Assembly (NCBI RefSeq): GCF_020510445.1
Contig: NZ_JAHBAG010000001.1
Span: 1,526,501-1,590,500 of the forward strand
Direction of reading: 5' to 3'
Length of the DNA stretch: 64,000 nt
From: Hydrogenophaga taeniospiralis
GTDB lineage: Bacteria; Pseudomonadota; Gammaproteobacteria; Burkholderiales; Burkholderiaceae_C
Both the position numbers and the translations under genes were made by a program. Shown here piece after piece: positions 18,119 to 28,354 of the stretch. The notes beneath the pieces are model-generated. The model was not told where the DNA came from and made no database searches. It worked only from the letters and a program-made list of their open reading frames with translations. The first letter of the stretch is position 1, and every line of letters starts with the position of its first letter.

Positions 18119-19316
18119 TCACTCGTGCCGCAGCGCGTCGATCGGGTTCAGCCGCGCCGCGCGCCGCGCCGGGAAGTAGCCGAACAACACGCCGATCGCC
18201 GCTGAAAACACGAAGCTCAGCACGTTCACGCTCAGGTTGAACTGGTAGGGCACGTTCATCAGCGCCGACAGGCCGAGCGAGGCGCCGGTGGCCAGCACGA
18301 TGCCGAGGAGTCCGCCGAGGGCGGCCAGCACCACGGCCTCGATCAGGAACTGCAGCAGCACCTCGCGCTCCAGCGCGCCGATGGCCAGGCGCAGGCCGAT
18401 CTCGCGGGTGCGCTCGGTCACGCTCACCAGCATGATGTTCATGATGCCGATGCCGCCCACCAGCAGGCTCACCGCGGCCACCGCGCCGAGCAGCATGGTC
18501 ATGATCTTGGTGGTGCCCGAGAGCGTTTCGGCCAGCTGTTTGGTGTCGAGCACGTTGAAGTTGTCTTCGTCGCTCTCGGCCAGCTTGCGCCGCTCGCGCA
18601 GCAGCTCGGTGATGGTCGCGGTGATGCGGGTGGCGTCCGCGCCGTCGCTCATGGACACCAGCAAGGTGTTCACCCGGGTGTGGCCGACGATGCGGCGTTG
18701 CAGGGTCTGGATCGGCATGAGCACCAGGTCGTCCTGGTCGTTGCCGAAAGCGCCCTGGCCCTTGGAGGCCAGCGTGCCGATGACCTCGCAGCTCATCGCC
18801 TTGACGCGCAGTTGCGCGCCCACCGCGCTGGTGCTGCCGAAGAGCTCGCGCTGCACCGTCTGACCGATCAGGCAGACCGCGCCGCCCGCGCGCAATTCGT
18901 CGTTGCTGAACGCGCGGCCGTCGGCCAGTTTCCAGTTGCCGGTGGTGAGCCAGTCGTTGGTGCTGCCGATCACGCTGCTGCTCCAGTTGCGGCCGTTGGC
19001 CACGAGCACGGAGCCGGTGCGCGCTTCGGGCGCCACCGCGGCGATGCCGCCGATCTGCGCGGCGATGGCCTCGCCGTCGCTTTCCTTGAAGGCGGGCGCA
19101 CCACCACCGCCACCGCCCGGTCCCATGCGCTGGCCGGGGCGCACCTGCAGCAGGTTGGTGCCCAGGCCCGAAATCTGGTTCTGCACCGCGGCCGTGGCAC
19201 CGTTGCCGACCGTGACCATGGTGATCACCGCGCTCACGCCGATCACGATGCCGAGGATGGTGAGGAAGGAGCGCAGCAGGTTGCGCCGGATGGAGCGCAG
19301 CGCGAGCAGCAGGGTG

Positions 19317-19327
<11 letters not shown>
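18119..19327 (-). CDS. MacB-type ABC transporter permease (FtsX domain)
   Basis: 402 residues. An N-terminal membrane helix (LRSFLTILGIVIGVSAVITMV) follows the basic cytoplasmic start. A periplasmic MacB core domain spans roughly residues 45-270, and three C-terminal membrane helices form the FtsX domain (LLVGGIGIMNIMLVSVTERTREIGLR). In E. coli MacB this region is fused to the ATPase; here they are separate genes overlapping by 11 nt. It acts in the inner membrane with the MacA-like adaptor and the outer-membrane factor as a tripartite exporter of unknown substrate. Confidence 0.9.
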
Positions 19328-20101
<774 letters not shown>

Positions 20102-20105
<4 letters not shown>

Positions 20106-21403
20106 GGCGCCGTCCCTGAGCGCTGTTCGGTGATCACGGCCATGCCTTCGGAGAGCGCTTCGCCGATGACTTCGGTGTTGCGGCCATCGCTGATGCCGGT
20201 CTTGACCGACACCGACACCGGCTGGCCGTCCTGCAACACCCAGATCTGGCGCGGGCCGCTGCCACGGCGGTCGGTGCCGGCGGTCTTGGTGCCCGAGCGT
20301 GGCGGGCGCGGCATCAGCTTGGACAGGATGCTGGTGTCGGTCGCAGCCGCCGCGCCGTTGCCGCTGGCGGGGGAAAAGCGCAGCGCGGTGTTGGGCACCA
20401 GCAGCACGCCCTTCGCTTCCTTGGCCACGATGGTGGCGGCCGCCGTCATGCCCGGGCGCAGGCTCAGGTCGCTGTTGTCCACGTTGAGCGTGGTGGTGTA
20501 GGTGACCACGTTGTCGGTCTTGGTGGAGCCAAAGGCCACGCGGTGGATGGTGGCCGGGTAGCGGCGCGCCGGGAAGGCGCTCACGGTGAAGGTGGCCTTC
20601 TGGTCCACCTTGACGGCGCCCACGTCGGCCTCGTCCACCGCCACGTCGAGCTTGAGCTGTGCAAGGTCTTCGGCCACGGAAAACAGCGTCACAGCCTGCA
20701 GCGAGGCGGCCACGGCGTTGCCCGGGTCCACCGAGCGGCTGAGCACCACGCCGTTGATGGGCGAGCGGATCGAGGCCTTGGACAGATTGGTTTCGGTGGT
20801 GGCGAGGGCCGCGCGCGATTCGGTGACCGAGGCCCGTGCGGCGGCCTCGCTGGCCACGGCGCGCTCCACGGCCGCCCTCGCGCTGTCCAGTTCGGTGGCC
20901 GAGGGCACCTTGCCGCCCGAGAGACGCGCCACTTCCTCAAAACGCGCCAGCGTGGCCCGCGCTTCCTTGGTCGTGGCGACGGCCTGAGCCAGCTGCGCCT
21001 GGGCCGAGGCCAGACCGGCGCGCGACTGCGTCACCTGGTCCACCAGCTTGGCGGTGTCCAGTTCCACCAGCACCTGGCCGGTCTTGATGCGGTCGTTCAC
21101 GTCCACGTGCACCCGCTTGACGGTGCCCGAAAGCTCGCTGCCGATGTTGACCGAGCGCGTGGGCTGCAGCGTGCCGTTGGCGGCCACGGTGAGCGTGATG
21201 TCGCCCTTCTTCAGGGGTTCGGTCACATAGACCGGCGCGGCCTTGGCCTTCTGCTGCGCCTGCCAGTAGGTGAGGCCGCCGGCCACGACGATGATCGCTG
21301 CGATGCCGATCCACAGCGAGCTGCGCTGCCACCAGCGCGGGGGGTGGTCGCTGCCCAGAAGGTCCTGCAGGTCGGCGGGGGGTGCGTCTTTTTTGGGGCT
21401 CAT
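20102..21403 (-). CDS. MacA-like periplasmic adaptor (membrane fusion protein)
   Basis: 433 residues. One N-terminal membrane anchor (LWIGIAAIIVVAGGLTYW, residues 30-47) precedes a lipoyl half-motif (GTLQPTRSVNIGSELSGTVKRVHVD), a long Ala-rich helical hairpin of about 100 residues and the second lipoyl half (INGVVLSRSVDPGNAVA). The beta-barrel and membrane-proximal domains follow, including a variable Pro/Gly/Arg-rich insert near residue 370. It links the inner-membrane ABC transporter to the outer-membrane factor encoded 26 bp upstream. Confidence 0.9.
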
Positions 21404-21429
21404 GGCGGTTCGGGTTCTGTGGTCGGGGT

Positions 21430-22890
21430 TCAGCGGGTGGTGGTTTCAACCGGCTGCGCATCGGGCGACCAGCCGCCGCCCAGGGATTTGTACAGGCGCA
21501 CCAGGTCCGCGCTCAGGCTGGCCTGGGTGCTGGCCACGCTGTCCTGGGTGGAGAGCAGGGTGCGCTGGGTGTCGAGCACCGAGCGGAAATCGATCAGGCC
21601 GCTTTCGTAGCGCTGGCGCGCCAGCAGCTCGGCGTTGGCCGCCGCGCTGCTGGCGGCTTGCAGCCGTTCCAGGCGCTCGCGGTTGCCCTGCAGCGACACC
21701 AACGCGTCTTCCACATCTTTCAAGGCGGTCAGCACGGTGGCCTCGTAGTCCACGCGCGCCGATTCCAGTGCGGCTTCCTGGGCCCGCACCTGGGCGCGCG
21801 CGGCCCCGCCGTCGAACAGCGGCGCCGACACGCTGGCCAGCAGCGAATTGACGACCGAGGCGCCGTTGGTCAGCGTGCCCAGGGTCAGCGCGGAGAGGCC
21901 CAGCGAGCCGCTGAGGCGAAAGCTTGGGTAACGCGCGGCCTCGGCCTGCGAGACCCGGGCCAGCGCGGCGCTGATGCGCAGCTCGGCGGTGCGCACGTCG
22001 GGGCGCTGGCGCAGCGTCTCGGCGGGAAAGGCCAGCGCGAGATCGGCCGGCCCTTGCGGGATCGCCGCGGCCTGTCCAAGCGGGGTCTGCAGCGCCCCAG
22101 GGGCCTGGCCGGTCAACACCGCCAGGCTGCTGATGGCCTGGGCGATGCTGGTCTGCAGCGCCGGGATCTGGGCCGCGGTCTGTTCGCTGGAGGCCGTGGC
22201 CTGCTCCAGATCGAGCGACGAGGCCAGGCCGGCCTGGACGCGCCAGCGGGTGATCTGCAGGGTTTCGGTCTGCGCGGCCAGGTTGCTTCGCGCGATCGCC
22301 AGCCGCGCCTGCAGGCCACGCAGTTCGACATAGGTCACCGCGACCTCGGCCGCCAGCGACACCCGCACGTCCGCCAGGCTGGTTTCGGAGGCCTGGGCGT
22401 CGGCCTCGCTGGCGTTGAGCGCGCTGCGGTTGCCGCCGAACACGTCGGGCTCCCAGCTGGCGTCAAAGCCGGCCTGGAAACGGTTGTTGCTGCCGCTGCT
22501 GCCCGACTTGCTGCGCTGGGCCGAACCCGAGGCGTCCACCGTGGGGCCCAGGCCGGCCTGTTGCACGTCGCGCTGCGCGCGTGCCTGCAGCAGCGCGGCC
22601 TGGGCGCTGCGCACGCTGGTGTTGACCTGCAGGGCCTGCGTGACCAGAGCGGTGAGGGTGGGGTCGTTGAACCGCTGCCACCAGTCGGCCAGCGCGGTGG
22701 CCGACCGGCCCGACGCCGCCTGGCCACCGGGGCCGGACCAGGCGGCGGGCACCGGGGTGTCGGGCAGCGCGGTGCCGGTAGGCGTCAGGCTGGCGCAGGC
22801 GCTGAGCAGCAGCGCGGCGGCGAGGGCGGTCAGGGCAGCCGGGTGGCGGGCCGGGCGGGCGAGCGGTGGGGATGGGTTCATGGTGTTCAT
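21430..22890 (-). CDS. NodT/OprM-type outer-membrane efflux lipoprotein
   Basis: 486 residues. The signal ends in a lipobox (LAAALLLSACAS), so the protein is an outer-membrane lipoprotein. Two repeated OEP domains follow, with the usual conserved pieces: DWWQRFNDPTL near the start, SWEPDVFGGNRSALNAS, RPDVRTAELRISAA and a C-terminal RQRYESGLIDFRSVLDTQRTLL. It is the first gene of the four-gene efflux operon (outer-membrane factor, adaptor, ATPase, permease). Confidence 0.92.
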   Translation of the reverse strand: MNTMNPSPPLARPARHPAALTALAAALLLSACASLTPTGTALPDTPVPAAWSGPGGQAASGRSATALADWWQRFNDPTLTALVTQALQVNTSVRSAQAALLQARAQRDVQQAGLGPTVDASGSAQRSKSGSSGSNNRFQAGFDASWEPDVFGGNRSALNASEADAQASETSLADVRVSLAAEVAVTYVELRGLQARLAIARSNLAAQTETLQITRWRVQAGLASSLDLEQATASSEQTAAQIPALQTSIAQAISSLAVLTGQAPGALQTPLGQAAAIPQGPADLALAFPAETLRQRPDVRTAELRISAALARVSQAEAARYPSFRLSGSLGLSALTLGTLTNGASVVNSLLASVSAPLFDGGAARAQVRAQEAALESARVDYEATVLTALKDVEDALVSLQGNRERLERLQAASSAAANAELLARQRYESGLIDFRSVLDTQRTLLSTQDSVASTQASLSADLVRLYKSLGGGWSPDAQPVETTTR

Positions 22891-22893
22891 TCA

Positions 22894-22908
22894 GCATACT
22901 GTGTATGC
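22894..22908 (-). promoter_or_regulatory. 15-bp palindrome just upstream of the efflux operon
   Basis: GCATAC and GTATGC arms with a 3-nt centre, ending 4 nt before the first ATG at 22890. On the minus strand it overlaps a TATGCT -10-like hexamer. It could be the operator for a repressor encoded elsewhere. Confidence 0.45.
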
Positions 22909-22980
22909 CGGTGGTCCATTGTGCGCAAACCCATGCGGCCGAACCAGCGCGCGGAGGTGAAGTTTCCGTAAAGAAATTTG

Positions 22981-24006
22981 TCAGGCCGCGTTCAGCCGTT
23001 GTTCGGCCTCGGCCAGCTGCGCCATCAGATTGGCAAACGGCGGCGGCTCGCTCATGAACATGGGACGCATCGTCGCGTAGTCCCGTGCCAGATCGGCCTG
23101 CCGTTGCGGGGCTGGTGTCAGGCGGAACGTCCCATGGCTCGCCAGGTCGTAGCGCGCCCAGCTGCGGGAAAACACCCGGCTTTTCCAGTCCACCACGCGC
23201 TGGCACTGCGCCTGGTCGGCCAGGAACTGTTCCGCCAGTGGGTGCGCCAGCAGCTTGGCCATGTCGAAGTAGTGCCGGGCATATCGCGTGGGCGTGGGCG
23301 AACCCTCCGGACGGTGAAACTCCGCGTGCAAGATCGTCGCTTTCTCCCAGAACGTGCGTTTCAGCTCCAGCGCCGTCACCTTGCAGGCCCATCCGTTGAA
23401 CAACTCGGGAAAGGCATTGGCCAGCAAAGGCCTCACCTCGTAGCGGCCCGTGGGCTGCTGGTCCGTCAGCGTGCCCAACTCCAGCTTCACCTCGCGCCGC
23501 AGGTAGTCAAAACCACTGACCTGGCTGCTGGGGTAGGCGAAGTACACGTTGGGTGACTTCGCGTCCGCATCCACCTCAAAGCGCAGCCAGCCACCTGCGG
23601 TGGATGTGCCCAAGGCGCTCGCAATGGCGGCCTCCAGCGCAGGCATCAACATCGTCTGGGCCCTGGCGCTGCACAGCGCCTGCATCTCCATCACTGCGGC
23701 ATCCCGTTTGCCTCGGCTGGTGAGTGCATCAAAAGCCGCCGCGTCGGCCCCCACAAATTCCGGGACCAGGCACAGGTCGATGTCTTCCGAGAACCGGTCG
23801 ATCACCCCGAACACCTTGGACAAGGATGTGCCGCCCTTGAACACCAGATGCGGCGCCACCTCGGGCAGCGTGAACAACACACCCAATAGCCAGCTCACCC
23901 AAAAGTCCTTTTCCAGGATCACGGCTTCGGTGCGCAGCGTCAGCGCGGCATCCGAGAATGCGGTCTTCCGGTCTGCGGACGAGAGGGTCAGCAAGGGGTT
24001 GTTCAT
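22981..24006 (-). CDS. abiEii: AbiEii-type nucleotidyltransferase toxin
   Basis: 341 residues. The nucleotidyltransferase core reads FKGGTSLSKVFGVIDRFSEDIDLCL: a GS/T-containing loop followed by the paired aspartates (EDIDL) that bind metal. AbiEii toxins transfer nucleotides to RNA or act through GTP binding and stop growth; they make a type IV toxin-antitoxin pair with AbiEi. Its start overlaps the antitoxin gene by 4 nt (ATGA). Like other AbiEii proteins it contains a C-terminal RYARHYFDMAKLL helix. Defence against phage is the known role of some relatives and is not proven here. Confidence 0.88.
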   Translation of the reverse strand: MNNPLLTLSSADRKTAFSDAALTLRTEAVILEKDFWVSWLLGVLFTLPEVAPHLVFKGGTSLSKVFGVIDRFSEDIDLCLVPEFVGADAAAFDALTSRGKRDAAVMEMQALCSARAQTMLMPALEAAIASALGTSTAGGWLRFEVDADAKSPNVYFAYPSSQVSGFDYLRREVKLELGTLTDQQPTGRYEVRPLLANAFPELFNGWACKVTALELKRTFWEKATILHAEFHRPEGSPTPTRYARHYFDMAKLLAHPLAEQFLADQAQCQRVVDWKSRVFSRSWARYDLASHGTFRLTPAPQRQADLARDYATMRPMFMSEPPPFANLMAQLAEAEQRLNAA

Positions 24007-24614
24007 GGTCGCGCCAGCTCCTTCAAATGGGCATGCATCCACGCGGGGGCCAGGGCCAGATCGGCCAGCACCCGGGCCCGCTCTTCGGCTGGGATGTGGC
24101 TGCGCAAACGCTCGATGTGCCGGGGCGTGACGTGCTTTGCCCCCATGCTGCGAAACGCCTGAATCACCAGCCCGCTCAGCCGCCCCGCCGCCGCCATCTG
24201 GCGCGGCGTGGTGCGTTTGAACACGATCTCGGTTGGCCCCACCTTTACCGTGCGCGAGGCGCCATCGGTCAGGTACACCACCTGCGCCGGCACCTGCTCC
24301 GAGAGGCCCAGCAGATTGGCCGCATGCACGCCAACCGGCTGCAGGCGCAAACCGTCTTTTCGCGCCACGGCCTCGGCCACCTGCTCGATCGGCGGCCAGA
24401 GCGTGCCCAGCAGAGCGTGCTGGCGCGGCACGTCGTACAGTCCCCGTCCCAGCGGCCGGATCGTGCCCGCCGCCTTGTGCCGCTTGAGCGCTGTGGCCAC
24501 CGCATCGCGGCTGCCCAGGTCCACAAAGTCGGCCGGCGTGAACACCCAGCCCGCCCCGTGTGACTGGATGCGCTGCAGAACCTGCGTGTCGGTGGATTCG
24601 GTGTGTTTGCCCAT
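24003..24614 (-). CDS. abiEi: AbiEi-type antitoxin / autorepressor (DUF6088-like)
   Basis: 203 residues. An N-terminal winged-helix segment (VFTPADFVDLGSRDAVATALKRHKAAGTIRPLGRGLYDVP) is followed by an AbiEi C-terminal domain containing VYLTDGASRTVKVG and the conserved FKRTTPRQM. The antitoxin neutralises AbiEii and represses its own promoter. I chose the ATG at 24614: an alternative at 24635 would encode its first residues inside operator repeats. It precedes abiEii with a 4-nt overlap. Confidence 0.85.
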   Translation of the reverse strand: MGKHTESTDTQVLQRIQSHGAGWVFTPADFVDLGSRDAVATALKRHKAAGTIRPLGRGLYDVPRQHALLGTLWPPIEQVAEAVARKDGLRLQPVGVHAANLLGLSEQVPAQVVYLTDGASRTVKVGPTEIVFKRTTPRQMAAAGRLSGLVIQAFRSMGAKHVTPRHIERLRSHIPAEERARVLADLALAPAWMHAHLKELARP

Positions 24615-24618
24615 TTGT

Positions 24619-24709
24619 GCCACGAAAAATAACATTTATTTGTGGCAAAAACAAGTGAATTGGGGCCGAGATCGAAATCTCGCCACAAAAAGATTGTATT
24701 TTTCGTGGC
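24619..24709. promoter_or_regulatory. AbiE promoter region with nested inverted repeats
   Basis: Outer arms: GCCACGAAAAAT (24619-24630) and ATTTTTCGTGGC (24698-24709), a perfect 12-bp inverted repeat. Inner arms: TTTGTGGC (24639-24646) and GCCACAAA (24682-24689). A 6-bp CGAGAT/ATCTCG hairpin lies at the centre. The region is AT-rich against a high-GC background. AbiEi proteins bind such repeats to autoregulate. Confidence 0.7.
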
Positions 24710-24804
24710 AGACAGGCGCTTTTGCTTTGTAGCAGGCCGGCAAAGGCATGCTGCTGAGGCGAGGCGAAAAGCGTGTCCGTGTCCGGCTCGGCGCGCCCGC
24801 AGGC

Positions 24805-25650
24805 TCAGGCCTGAGTCGGGTCAGGCACGGGTGGCGTCGACTCGGGGGCCGATTCGAGGCGCAGCGTCTGCGTGGGAAAGGCGATCCCGGCGCCGTGGCT
24901 GGCCACGATGCGACTGATGGCCAGCAGCAGCTCCTGCTTGAGCGCCAGGTAGTCCACCCAGGCGCGGGTGAGGGTGTGGCGCCAACTGATGTACTCGACC
25001 GTGCCCTCGATGCTCTTGTCGGGCGAGCGGATCCAGTCGCCGACGCTGAACGGGCGGTCGAGGTAGATGGTGAGGCCGCCGAAGAAGTTGGCCAGCAGGT
25101 CTTTGGCGGCCAGGCCGACCGCGATGCCGCCCACGCCGCCGAGCGCGAGCAGGCCGCCGATCTGGAAGCCCAGGGTGTGGGCCACGGTGATGACGGTGAC
25201 CACGATCACCAGCAGGCGCAGCAGCTTGCCCAGGGCGAGCGCGGTGGTGAGGTCGAAGGGTTCACCGCTGTCGGTGCGGCGCCGGATGCTGGTCTGGGTG
25301 ACGAGCCCGATGAGTTTCCACAGGAACCAGGCCAGGCTGATCACGAGGCCGACGTCGTGCCATTGCAGCGCGCCCATCAGCAGGGTGGGCTCGGGCCAAT
25401 GTGCATTCAGCGCGTGCGCCACCCAGCCCAGGCCGATGAGCCAGATCAGCAGTTGCGCGGGTCTGCGTGCAGCGCCCAGCAGGGCTTCGTCCCAGGGATT
25501 GGCCGTGCGCTCTGTCCAGCGATTGGCCTGCAGGAACGCCACCCGAACGGCCTGCCCGACCAGCAGGGTGAGCAGGAGGATCGCCAGCGCGGAGGCCAGC
25601 CAGAGTTCGACGCCGATGGATTGTTGAAGGGTTTCGGAGAGTCGGTTCAT
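24805..25650 (-). CDS. MscS-family channel protein with an apparent internal deletion
   Basis: 281 residues against about 360-380 for close relatives. Hydrophobic N-terminal helices and the pore helix (GFQIGGLLALGGVGGIAVGLAAKDLLANFFGGL) are intact, then FSVGDWIRSPDKSIEGTVEYISWRHT of the beta domain. This joins directly to a segment (DYLALKQELLLAISRIVASHGAGIAFPTQTL) that in homologues lies about 85-100 residues further on. Most of the cytoplasmic alpha/beta vestibule is therefore missing, in frame, near 24968-24980. It may be a non-functional relic or an altered channel. It is 8 nt downstream of amn. Confidence 0.75.
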   Translation of the reverse strand: MNRLSETLQQSIGVELWLASALAILLLTLLVGQAVRVAFLQANRWTERTANPWDEALLGAARRPAQLLIWLIGLGWVAHALNAHWPEPTLLMGALQWHDVGLVISLAWFLWKLIGLVTQTSIRRRTDSGEPFDLTTALALGKLLRLLVIVVTVITVAHTLGFQIGGLLALGGVGGIAVGLAAKDLLANFFGGLTIYLDRPFSVGDWIRSPDKSIEGTVEYISWRHTLTRAWVDYLALKQELLLAISRIVASHGAGIAFPTQTLRLESAPESTPPVPDPTQA

Positions 25651-25658
25651 AGCGCGGT

Positions 25659-27167
25659 TTACTGGAACGCCACTTCGGCAAAGCTGCGCAGCTTGCGGCT
25701 GTGCAACTGGTCGGGACCGCCTTCGCGCAGGCGGTCGATGGCGCGGATGCCGATGCGCAGGTGCTGGTCCACGCGCTCGCGGTAGAAGTGGTTGGCCATG
25801 CCGGGCAGCTTGATCTCGCCGTGCAGCGGCTTGTCGCTCACGCACAGCAGGGTGCCGTAGGGCACGCGGAAGCGGAAGCCGTTGGCGGCGATGGTGGCGC
25901 TTTCCATGTCCAGCGCGACCGCGCGCGATTGCGAGAAGCGGCGCTGGGGCTTGTTGTCGGGCAGCAGTTCCCAGTTGCGGTTGTCGGTGCTGGCCACGGT
26001 GCCGGTGCGCATGATGCGCTTGACTTCGGCCGGCGGCACGCCGGTCACGTCGGCCACGGCGGCTTCGAGCGCGAGCTGGATCTCGGCCAGCGCGGGGATC
26101 GGCACCCACAGCGGCAGTTCTTCGTCCAGCACATGGTCTTCGCGCACGTAGGCGTGGGCCAGCACGTAGTCGCCGAGCTGCTGGGAACTGCGCAGGCCGG
26201 CGCAGTGGCCGATCATGAGCCAGGCGTGCGGGCGCAGCACGGCGATGTGGTCGGTGATGGTCTTGGCGTTGGCCGGGCCGACACCGATGTTGACCATGGT
26301 GATGCCGCTGCGGTCGGCGCGGATCAGGTGGTAGCCCGGCATCTGCGGCAGCCGCGGCGGGGCGGTGCCCAGTTCGTCGTTGGGCTCGGCCGGCAGGCCG
26401 GCGCGGCGCATCACCACGTTGCCCGGCTCCACGAAGGCGATGTACTCGCTGTCGGGCCGGGCCATCTCGGCGTGGCCCAGGCGGATGAACTCGTCGATGT
26501 AGAACTGGTAGTTGGTGAACAGCACGAAGTTCTGGAACCACTCGGGCGCGGTGCCGGTGTAGTGGCGCAGGCGCTGCAACGAGTAGTCCACACGCGGCGC
26601 GGTGAACAGCGAGAGCGGGTGCGCTTCACCGGGGCGCGGCTCGTGCGTGCCGTTGGCGATGCCGTCGTCCATCACGGTCAGGTCGGGCAGGTCGAACACG
26701 TCGCGCATGAGCGCGCGGCGCTCCGGGCCCATGCTGCCTTCCACGTGGTCGTGCTCGGCGAAGGAGAAGTGGATCGGGATGGGCTGCGCGCTGGTGCCCA
26801 CCTCCAACTCGCCGCCGTGGTTGGCCAGCAGCAGGCGGAACTGCTCCAGGTAGTAGTCGCCGTACAGGTCGGGCCGGGTGAGCGTGGTCTCGAAGCGGCC
26901 GGGGCCGGCCACGAAGCCGTAGCTCAGTCGGTTCACCGGCGGGCTGTGGGGCGCGCTGTTCTTGCGCGAGACGCTGTGGGTGTGCAGCCGGACGTAGGGG
27001 TAGCAGGCCCGCACGTGGGCGTGCGCGAAGTCGCCACCGGAGACGAAATCGCGCATGGTCTGGCGCAGAAAGTCCACGCTGTCCTGGTAGATGCGCTGCA
27101 CCTGGGCCAGCGCCTGGGCCGGGTCGCGGTAGAACATCGGGGCGGTAAAGTCGGGTGTCTTGTGCAT
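25659..27167 (-). CDS. amn: AMP nucleosidase
   Basis: 502 residues. AMP nucleosidase splits AMP into adenine and ribose 5-phosphate and so tunes the adenylate pool. It has the N-terminal AMN domain (VHTHSVSRKN-like region, RLSYGFVAGPGRFETTLTRP) and the C-terminal purine phosphorylase fold: MVNIGVGPANAKTITDHIAVLRPHAWLMIGHCAGL and the ALDMESATIAANGFRFRVPYGTLLCVSDKPLHGE motif with the Met-Glu pair that contacts ribose. The ATG lacks a Shine-Dalgarno, and a -10-like hexamer lies 6 nt upstream. Confidence 0.94.
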   Translation of the reverse strand: MHKTPDFTAPMFYRDPAQALAQVQRIYQDSVDFLRQTMRDFVSGGDFAHAHVRACYPYVRLHTHSVSRKNSAPHSPPVNRLSYGFVAGPGRFETTLTRPDLYGDYYLEQFRLLLANHGGELEVGTSAQPIPIHFSFAEHDHVEGSMGPERRALMRDVFDLPDLTVMDDGIANGTHEPRPGEAHPLSLFTAPRVDYSLQRLRHYTGTAPEWFQNFVLFTNYQFYIDEFIRLGHAEMARPDSEYIAFVEPGNVVMRRAGLPAEPNDELGTAPPRLPQMPGYHLIRADRSGITMVNIGVGPANAKTITDHIAVLRPHAWLMIGHCAGLRSSQQLGDYVLAHAYVREDHVLDEELPLWVPIPALAEIQLALEAAVADVTGVPPAEVKRIMRTGTVASTDNRNWELLPDNKPQRRFSQSRAVALDMESATIAANGFRFRVPYGTLLCVSDKPLHGEIKLPGMANHFYRERVDQHLRIGIRAIDRLREGGPDQLHSRKLRSFAEVAFQ

Positions 27168-27173
27168 GGCGCT

Positions 27174-27179
27174 ATTGTG
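27174..27179 (-). promoter_or_regulatory. -10-like hexamer abutting the amn start
   Basis: On the minus strand CACAAT, then AGCGCC, then ATG. Same geometry and nearly the same spacer as the arginase promoter. Confidence 0.4.
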
Positions 27180-27238
27180 GCGCCGCACCGTGTCGGCCCG
27201 CCGGGCCGGCACCATGCCCCTACCGATCCGGAGCCTTG

Positions 27239-28338
27239 ATGACCGATACCGCCGCAACGGCGCTGCTGAATGGCAACGGGTGGTCCAGCGCTGCGGCCAC
27301 ACTGGCCGCGGCGCTGGGCTGCTGATCGGCATCGAGCGCGAGCGCAGAAAAGGCGAGGGACCGGGTCGTGCGCTGGCCGGGCTGCGCACCTTCGCGCTGG
27401 TCTGCGTCACCGGTGCGGCGGCGGCGCTCACGCAGACCAGCGGTCTGGTGGTGGCTGGCGCGTTTTCGTGGCGGCGCTGGGGGTGGTGGCCTACTGGCGC
27501 GACCGCCGCGACGACCCGGGCGTGACCACCGAGGTGGCGCTGCTGCTGACCTACCTGATCGGCGTGCTGTGTGTCTGGAGCCTGCCGCTGGCGGCCGCGC
27601 TGGCCACCGGGTTGACCGCGTTGCTGGCCGGGCGCGAGCGTCTGCACAGCTTCGCGCGCCACTGGCTGCGCCCGGCCGAGGTGCGCGACGGCATCGTGCT
27701 GGCCGCGCTGGTGCTGATGGCGCTGCCCTGGATGCCCGACCGGCCGCTGTGGGGCCCGGTGCTCAACCCGCACACCCTGGTCCAGCTGCTGGCGCTGCTG
27801 CTGGCGGTGCAGGCACTGGCCCACCTGAGCCGCCGGCTGTTGCAGGCCCGTGACGCGGTGACGCTGTCGGCGCTGGCCTCGGTCTTTGTATCGAGCACGG
27901 CCACCATCGCCACACCGCGGTGCGCCGGAGGCGGCCGGCGCCGCCGAACCCGCGGCGCCGGCCGACGGCGCGCCGCGACCCGACGATGAAGAGCGAATGT
28001 TCAGCCTGAAGGGGGCGGCCGCGGTGGCCGCGCTGCTCTCGGGTGTTCAGGCGATGGTGCACGGGCTCAGCCTCTGGCTGGGTTCTGCCGGGCTGCTGGC
28101 CGGTACCGTGTTGGGCGCGCTGGTCGAGCTGCATTCGACGCTGGCGGCGGTGTTCGCCACCACCCTGCCCACGTCCGACGGCGCCGCGATACGGGCCGTG
28201 ATGCTGGCGCTGGCGGTGCATGCGCTGAGCAAGAGCGTCACCGCGGGCCTGGTGGGCGGTGTGCGCTACCTGGCCTGGCTGGCACCGGGGCTGTGGGCGC
28301 ACACCGCGCTGGGCATCGCCTTTCTGTACGGGATGTGA
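27239..28338 (+). pseudogene. Frameshifted MgtC/DUF4010-type membrane protein gene
   Basis: Homology-like pieces of one MgtC/SapB-DUF4010 protein appear in turn in three frames. The ATG at 27239 opens a frame that stops at 27323-27325; GLLIGIERERRKGEGPGRALAGLRTFALV continues in another frame; TTEVALLLTYLIGVLCVWSL continues in a third from about 27465; after about 27905 the frame changes again for the last 130 residues, which hold four hydrophobic segments. At least three indels are needed. This is either a decayed gene or a run of sequencing errors. The IERERRKG motif is the diagnostic N-terminal element. Confidence 0.75.
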
Positions 28339-28354
28339 GCGATTCGAAGGCTAC

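Noticed and set aside
22981..24709. The AbiE pair as part of a larger mobile island
   Set aside because: No integrase, transposase, tRNA or attachment-site repeats flank it. Only the AT-rich promoter hints at transfer.
27239..28338. Three separate small membrane genes in the DUF4010 region
   Set aside because: The pieces follow one another in the order of a single family and lack their own starts, so one broken gene explains them better.
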